A DNA stretch of 8,789 nucleotides from FEN-727 sp036508635 (GTDB lineage Bacteria; Actinomycetota; Geothermincolia; Fen-727; Anoxymicrobiaceae), in the NCBI GenBank assembly GCA_036508635.1, contig DATCGY010000210.1, positions 1 to 8,789 of the forward strand, in the 5' to 3' direction. This document shows positions 6,066 through 8,789 of this stretch, in pieces. Below the pieces are notes generated by a model. The model had not been told where the DNA came from. It saw only the letters and a program-made list of their open reading frames with translations, and did no database searches. The position numbers and the translations under genes are program-made. The number at the start of each line of letters is the position of its first letter. Positions within the stretch are counted from its first letter, which is position 1.

Positions 6066-6140
6066 TGGTACCCCCGGCAGGATTCGAACCTGCGCGCATG
6101 GATTAGGAATCCACTGCTCTATCCCCTGAGCTACGGGGGC
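6066..6140 (-). tRNA. tRNA-Arg (anticodon CCT)
   Basis: A complete 75-nt cloverleaf reads on the minus strand. The acceptor stem GCCCCCG pairs with CGGGGGT (one G-T wobble at the end). The D arm is GCTC/GAGC, the anticodon stem GTGGA/TCCAT encloses TTCCTAA with anticodon CCT at 6105-6107, and the T arm is GCAGG TTCGAAT CCTGC. The discriminator is A and the CCA end is encoded at 6066-6068. It reads the rare-type Arg codon AGG, which is used in several neighbouring genes. On its 5' side, CCTGCG/CGCAGG arms (6145-6150 and 6164-6169) could form a leader hairpin. Confidence 0.96.
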
Positions 6141-6312
6141 GCGACCTGCGAAACTCGCTCCAACGCAGGATTTCAGACGTGATTTTAACAGATTATCCAG
6201 AGGTCGGCATCCGGAGTTCGGGATGCTTGGGTTGCTTCTATGTTTATTGGGAAAGGCCGATAATTAGCTCTGCAATATCTTGTGGCGGAAGCTCGGGCAG
6301 GAGGAGTCATAG

Positions 6313-7422
6313 ATGCCGGACATGCCACGCTGTGAAGAATGCGGCGTTCCGAGATTCATTACAGGTGAGCACACGTGGCTCGATAGCGGCGCCATCGTGA
6401 TGTCGAACGACCCGACGGCCCGAATGGCGTTCGTCGAAGCCGACGCGTGGGACCCTATCTGGGAAGGCATAGCGGAACTCGCGGGGAGGCCGATCGAGCA
6501 TATTGTCATAGGTGCTTCGCGCCGCGCTACCCGCATGTATATCCAACAGATGTTCCCCAAGAATATCCAGGACATCATCGGCGAATGGGTTTTGACCGAC
6601 CCTGACTTCAACCAGGTCACGATTATGGAGGGCCTGTTCTGGATAGGCTCGGTGATGGGGTACGGGAAGTCCTCTTATCTCGGGCACCAGCTCGAGCGCC
6701 GCGCCGATGACTTCCTGACGGTGCGTTTCGTAAGTCCATTCTCGATTCCTCTGACTGTCGGCACTGTGGTAGGAGTGACCGAGGTCTTTCACCCCGAAGG
6801 CGCGTACGTCTATGAACGGCTGGCGCCTGACGCCATCGATGTGACCTACTTCCCCGAGGAATCACCGGAAGCACCGCGACACCGCCTGAGGTTGAACCCT
6901 TATGAATACAAAGCCGGAGTGGCAAAGCTCGAGAGATGCTCAACGTGTGGAGGTCCGATAGCCCTGTCCGACTACAGTTGGGATTCAGCGCGTGGGATCA
7001 TCAAGAGCTTGGTTACCGGGCGTCGCATGGTCATGATCGGCCCGCCCATGATCGACCCGCTGCTTGCCGAGCTGGAGCTCGAGCTTGGTGAAGGAGTCCC
7101 GCTGCTGGTCGTCGAAGCCCAACGCCGTTTCACCCGAAACGGACCGTTCAAGGCCTCTGAGCTCACCGACATGGACGAGCTTGCACGGCAGCTCGCCATC
7201 AGGGGCCTGGGCGACCTTCGCGATCTGCGAATAGGACCAAAGGGCGCGCACGTCCTCATCGACAATGCCTCGATGCCTCTACTCGTCGCCGGGTTCATAC
7301 AGGGGTTCTACGAGATCGTCTTCGGCGAAGGCAGCGATGTCGATTGGGAAGTCTCCAACGGACATCTCGAAGTTGCTGTTCTCCCATCGTATTCCCCCTC
7401 TCCGAGAGCCGGCAGGCACTAG
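6313..7422 (+). CDS. Unrecognised duplicated CxxC (zinc-knuckle) protein
   Basis: A 369-residue soluble protein with two homologous halves. Each opens with a CxxCG knuckle (Cys7/Cys10 and Cys209/Cys212). Later each half has RM (37-38; 238-239), DP (47-48; 248-249), a strand ending ASRRATR or AQRRFTR (68-74; 269-275), and PL…G…E motifs near the end (146-157; 322-334). Only one CxxC occurs per half, so the two pairs could together complete one four-cysteine zinc site. The end of each half, a Gly-rich helix then GxE and paired strands, resembles the last part of a V4R domain without its cysteines; that is inference. There is no signal peptide or membrane segment. ATG 6313 is backed by AGGAGGAG at 6299-6306. 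It appears to be a single-gene unit. The family and function are unknown to me. Confidence 0.8.
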   Translation: MPDMPRCEECGVPRFITGEHTWLDSGAIVMSNDPTARMAFVEADAWDPIWEGIAELAGRPIEHIVIGASRRATRMYIQQMFPKNIQDIIGEWVLTDPDFNQVTIMEGLFWIGSVMGYGKSSYLGHQLERRADDFLTVRFVSPFSIPLTVGTVVGVTEVFHPEGAYVYERLAPDAIDVTYFPEESPEAPRHRLRLNPYEYKAGVAKLERCSTCGGPIALSDYSWDSARGIIKSLVTGRRMVMIGPPMIDPLLAELELELGEGVPLLVVEAQRRFTRNGPFKASELTDMDELARQLAIRGLGDLRDLRIGPKGAHVLIDNASMPLLVAGFIQGFYEIVFGEGSDVDWEVSNGHLEVAVLPSYSPSPRAGRH

Positions 7423-7430
7423 TCGGAGAA

Positions 7431-7522
7431 CCCACCAATCGTATCTGTACCAGCTCCCCTTGTGTTCCAATACATGGCGCGCTCAACCGCCATGAGCCGT
7501 AGGCCGTCACATTGGTGGTGGG
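7431..7522. other. Nested inverted repeats downstream of the CxxC gene
   Basis: CCCACCAAT (7431-7439) can pair with ATTGGTGGTGGG (7511-7522), with one bulged base. Inside lies a second stem, CATGGCG (7473-7479) with CGCCATG (7488-7494), 7 bp around an 8-nt loop. The arrangement starts 9 bp after the stop at 7422. It may form a structured 3' RNA or a transcript end, but no T-run is present and I match it to no known RNA family. Confidence 0.3.
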
Positions 7523-7579
7523 GCTCGGAAAGGTATTACATGTCTCGGTCTCAAAGCGCGCCTTCAATCCGCAAACACT

Positions 7580-7632
7580 GAGGGCTGTCTCTCAGGCCGC
7601 CCGGAGCCGGGCCTGGAGAGACCCGGCTCAAG
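7580..7632. repeat. 53-bp repeat, copy A
   Basis: It matches 8174-8226 at 46 of 53 positions without gaps and shares its last part with 5194-5221. Two stems are possible: an outer one (GTCTCTCAGGC at 7587-7597 with 7611-7622, one bulge) and an overlapping one (GAGCCGGG at 7604-7611 with CCCGGCTC at 7622-7629). They share bases and so exclude each other. It lies downstream of both the CxxC gene and the SCP2 gene, which converge here. Confidence 0.75.
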
Positions 7633-7681
7633 AAGTAAGAGCGACTCGGCTCAAGAGTTGATATGCGTGTTGGTCGGTCGG

Positions 7682-8068
7682 TTAAAACTCGGTCGGGACG
7701 TTCTTGACGTCGACCATCATTTGGTTCACGGCTTTGATGTAGCGCATGATGGTCTGCATGTTGCCTTCGAACGTGAGCTTCTTGACCATGATTGCCTGGA
7801 TCGGGTCCAACTTGCCCTCGACGATCTCCTGCCAGACCGAGTAGTCTCCGGCGATGTTGAAATCGCACTTGGACTCGCCGACGTTGACCCCGAGGATCTC
7901 TCCGTCCTTCATGTGGGTCCAGAATGGAAGGTTACCACGGTCACCGGCGTTCTGGATGCTGAACTGGATGGTGGCGTCGAAACCTTTTCCGGCTTTTTTC
8001 ATCTCTTTGTCGGAATTGATTTCCTGCGCCAGAAGCTCCGCCCAATCCTCACTCGCGAATAATGCCAT
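7682..8068 (-). CDS. SCP2 sterol-carrier-like protein
   Basis: A 128-residue single-domain protein of the SCP2 (sterol carrier protein 2) type. It begins with a helix of the form W..LL..EIN, continues with strands around QFSIQN and F.I.GD, and ends with the family's typical closing motif: a W…I..GK.DPI.A…KL.F.GN segment, then a final amphipathic helix rich in Met and Ile. SCP2 domains form a hydrophobic tunnel that binds acyl-CoA, sterols or other lipids. It has no signal peptide, so it is probably cytoplasmic. The ATG at 8066-8068 is preferred over the open frame up to 8167 because GGGGGAGG lies just upstream and the domain starts there. Direct 53-bp repeats lie on both sides of the gene, and a candidate promoter is at 8106-8135. 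Confidence 0.82.
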   Translation of the reverse strand: MALFASEDWAELLAQEINSDKEMKKAGKGFDATIQFSIQNAGDRGNLPFWTHMKDGEILGVNVGESKCDFNIAGDYSVWQEIVEGKLDPIQAIMVKKLTFEGNMQTIMRYIKAVNQMMVDVKNVPTEF

Positions 8069-8105
8069 CTTCGCCTCCCCCGGATCGTGCGAGGTACCGG
8101 AGAAA

Positions 8106-8135
8106 ATCCTATACGATTCCCCGCCGCTGGCGCAA
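8106..8135 (-). promoter_or_regulatory. Possible promoter of the SCP2 gene
   Basis: On the minus strand TTGCGC (8130-8135) is followed by TATAGG (8108-8113, 16-bp spacer) or TAGGAT (8106-8111, 18-bp spacer). Transcription would begin near 8100, leaving about 30 nt before the ATG at 8068. Both hexamers are reasonable sigma-70-type matches. The call is by eye. Confidence 0.4.
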
Positions 8136-8173
8136 TAGGCAAAAACCCTCTTACATCTGAGACCCAAATACTC

Positions 8174-8226
8174 GAGGGCGGTCTCTCAGGCTGTCCGTTG
8201 CCGGGCCTGGAAAGACCCTGCTCAAG
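8174..8226. repeat. 53-bp repeat, copy B
   Basis: A direct copy of 7580-7632 with seven substitutions and no gap. The outer stem (GTCTCTCAGGC at 8181-8191 with 8205-8216) is kept with one mismatch and a bulge; the inner stem is weaker than in copy A. It sits between the divergent SCP2 and protease genes, where no gene ends, so a simple terminator role does not fit this copy. Confidence 0.75.
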
Positions 8227-8285
8227 GGCCTCTCGAGGGGCGGAAATAGGGTTTTCCAGGAGAACAGGCAAATCCTGCCAAAGAT

Positions 8286-8305
8286 GGGTGATAAGAGGGT
8301 CACCC
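8286..8305 (+). other. Hairpin in the region ahead of the protease gene
   Basis: GGGTGA (8286-8291) and TCACCC (8300-8305) form a 6-bp stem around an 8-nt loop. Just upstream, CAGG…CCTG near 8265-8277 can make another short stem. If transcription starts upstream, both belong to the leader of the protease mRNA. I see no complete consensus of a known riboswitch. Confidence 0.3.
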
Positions 8306-8350
8306 TAAAGAGCTAGTTTTGTTCACACCTATTCCCGATAGTGGGGGATG

Positions 8351-8388
8351 CCTCCCGGGTCGATGCATGTATCAGAAGGCCTGGGAGG
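8351..8388 (+). promoter_or_regulatory. Hairpin that can hide the protease ribosome binding site
   Basis: CCTCCCGGGTC at 8351-8361 can pair with GGCCTGGGAGG at 8378-8388 over 11 bp (two G-T wobbles) around a 16-nt loop. The 3' arm contains GGGAGG (8383-8388), the ribosome binding site of the GTG at 8395. When folded, the site would be blocked, so translation may depend on something that opens the stem. Confidence 0.5.
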
Positions 8389-8394
8389 ATTCCC

Positions 8395-8789
8395 GTGAAA
8401 CGTGTAGCAGTTATTTTGCTGACAACTTTGATAGTGTTCGGAACGCTGGTAGCGGGGCAAGCAGCACTTGCAAGCACCGTAAGCGGCGCGGGCAACGGTG
8501 CCCGCGATATGAAGGCCGCGGCGGCTCCGACAGTCGGCTCGGGAGCTCCCAGGACCATGGGGTTCGTCCGGACGACCAGCGGGAACTACCCCAGGGCGTC
8601 CAGGATGATGGCGGAACGCTCGGCTGCCAGCCTCCCCTCGAAAGTGGACCTTAGCCGGGGTGACCTCCCGATCGGGAACCAGGGAAAGCAGTCGAGCTGC
8701 GTTGCATGGGCCAGCAGCTACTATTATAAGACCTTGCAGGAGGCGAAAGACCACAGTTGGAGCCTCTCCACCGCGAGCCACCAGTTCAG
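8395..8789 (+). CDS. Secreted papain-family (C1) cysteine protease, 3' partial
   Basis: 131 residues are visible before the right edge. GTG 8395 follows GGGAGG (8383-8388) at 6 nt spacing. Residues 1-26 form a Sec signal peptide (VKR, then a hydrophobic core ending ALA). A Ser/Ala/Gly-rich segment follows, serving as linker or propeptide. From about 80 the catalytic domain opens in the C1 style: LPSKVDL…G, then IGNQGKQSSCVAWA, with Gln96 for the oxyanion hole and nucleophile Cys102. The stretch YYYKTLQE…HQF continues the first domain of bacterial papain-like proteases. The catalytic His and Asn would lie outside the window. It should act outside the cytoplasmic membrane, as a secreted or envelope peptidase. 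A structured region upstream may control its translation. Divergent from the SCP2 gene. Confidence 0.85.
   Translation, partial: MKRVAVILLTTLIVFGTLVAGQAALASTVSGAGNGARDMKAAAAPTVGSGAPRTMGFVRTTSGNYPRASRMMAERSAASLPSKVDLSRGDLPIGNQGKQSSCVAWASSYYYKTLQEAKDHSWSLSTASHQF

Noticed and set aside
5351..6106. 251-codon plus-strand frame antisense to the holin-X-like gene
   Set aside because: Its product is Arg/Ser/Pro-rich with no domain, runs into the tRNA, and mirrors the codon bias of the real gene on the other strand.
8255..8330. Cyclic-di-GMP-I (GEMM) riboswitch before the protease
   Set aside because: There is a GGCAAA element, a GGG and a later CCTAAAG that loosely echo the class, but the conserved GACGCAAAGCC core and the second helix are missing; a degenerate or different RNA remains possible.
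1..8789. CRISPR array, insertion sequence or prophage
   Set aside because: There are no regularly spaced identical repeats, no transposase or integrase, and the only phage-like gene is a holin-X-type protein common on chromosomes.

Overview
The window is a GC-rich bacterial chromosome segment with strong G/C preference at third codon positions, purine-rich ribosome binding sites, two lipobox lipoproteins, a tRNA-Arg with encoded CCA and many small spaced operons on both strands. The mixture of V4R-domain proteins, an SCP2 sterol-carrier-like protein, a holin-X-like membrane protein and a secreted papain-family protease would fit a deep-branching actinobacterial lineage. This is an inference from gene content only; no marker gene that fixes the taxonomy is present.

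Layout. At 1-170 is the 3' end of an unrecognised gene, then a hairpin-forming dispersed repeat. At 305-1856 a two-gene unit encodes a class I SAM-dependent methyltransferase and a V4R-domain protein. Between 1857 and 2124 lies a remnant of an acyl-CoA dehydrogenase on the minus strand, followed by inverted repeats in front of an alpha/beta hydrolase (2125-2943). The hydrolase overlaps a 28-codon ORF and is followed by a small lipoprotein (3054-3467). Facing them on the minus strand is a second V4R protein (3483-4274), clearly a paralog of the first. Upstream of it, in a sparse 372-bp stretch, is a 37-codon ORF, then a helical lipoprotein (4647-5189). Two palindromic repeats fill the gap to a minus-strand holin-X-like membrane protein (5308-5940). 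tRNA-Arg(CCT) is at 6066-6140 on the minus strand. A 369-residue protein with two CxxC knuckles and an internal duplication is at 6313-7422. An SCP2-like protein (7682-8068, minus) sits between two direct copies of a 53-bp repeat. The window ends inside a secreted C1 cysteine protease (8395 onward), whose ribosome binding site can be locked in an 11-bp hairpin.

How the genes may work together. Many products belong to families that bind or modify small hydrophobic molecules: two V4R proteins, one SCP2 protein, a methyltransferase, an alpha/beta hydrolase and an acyl-CoA dehydrogenase relic. The duplicated CxxC protein may carry two further, degenerate V4R-like modules. No known pathway is complete here, so a shared role in lipid or aromatic ligand handling is only a hypothesis. 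The most unusual items are the duplicated CxxC protein, the V4R paralog pair with its shared N-terminal signature, the repeats around the SCP2 gene and the structured leader of the protease gene.
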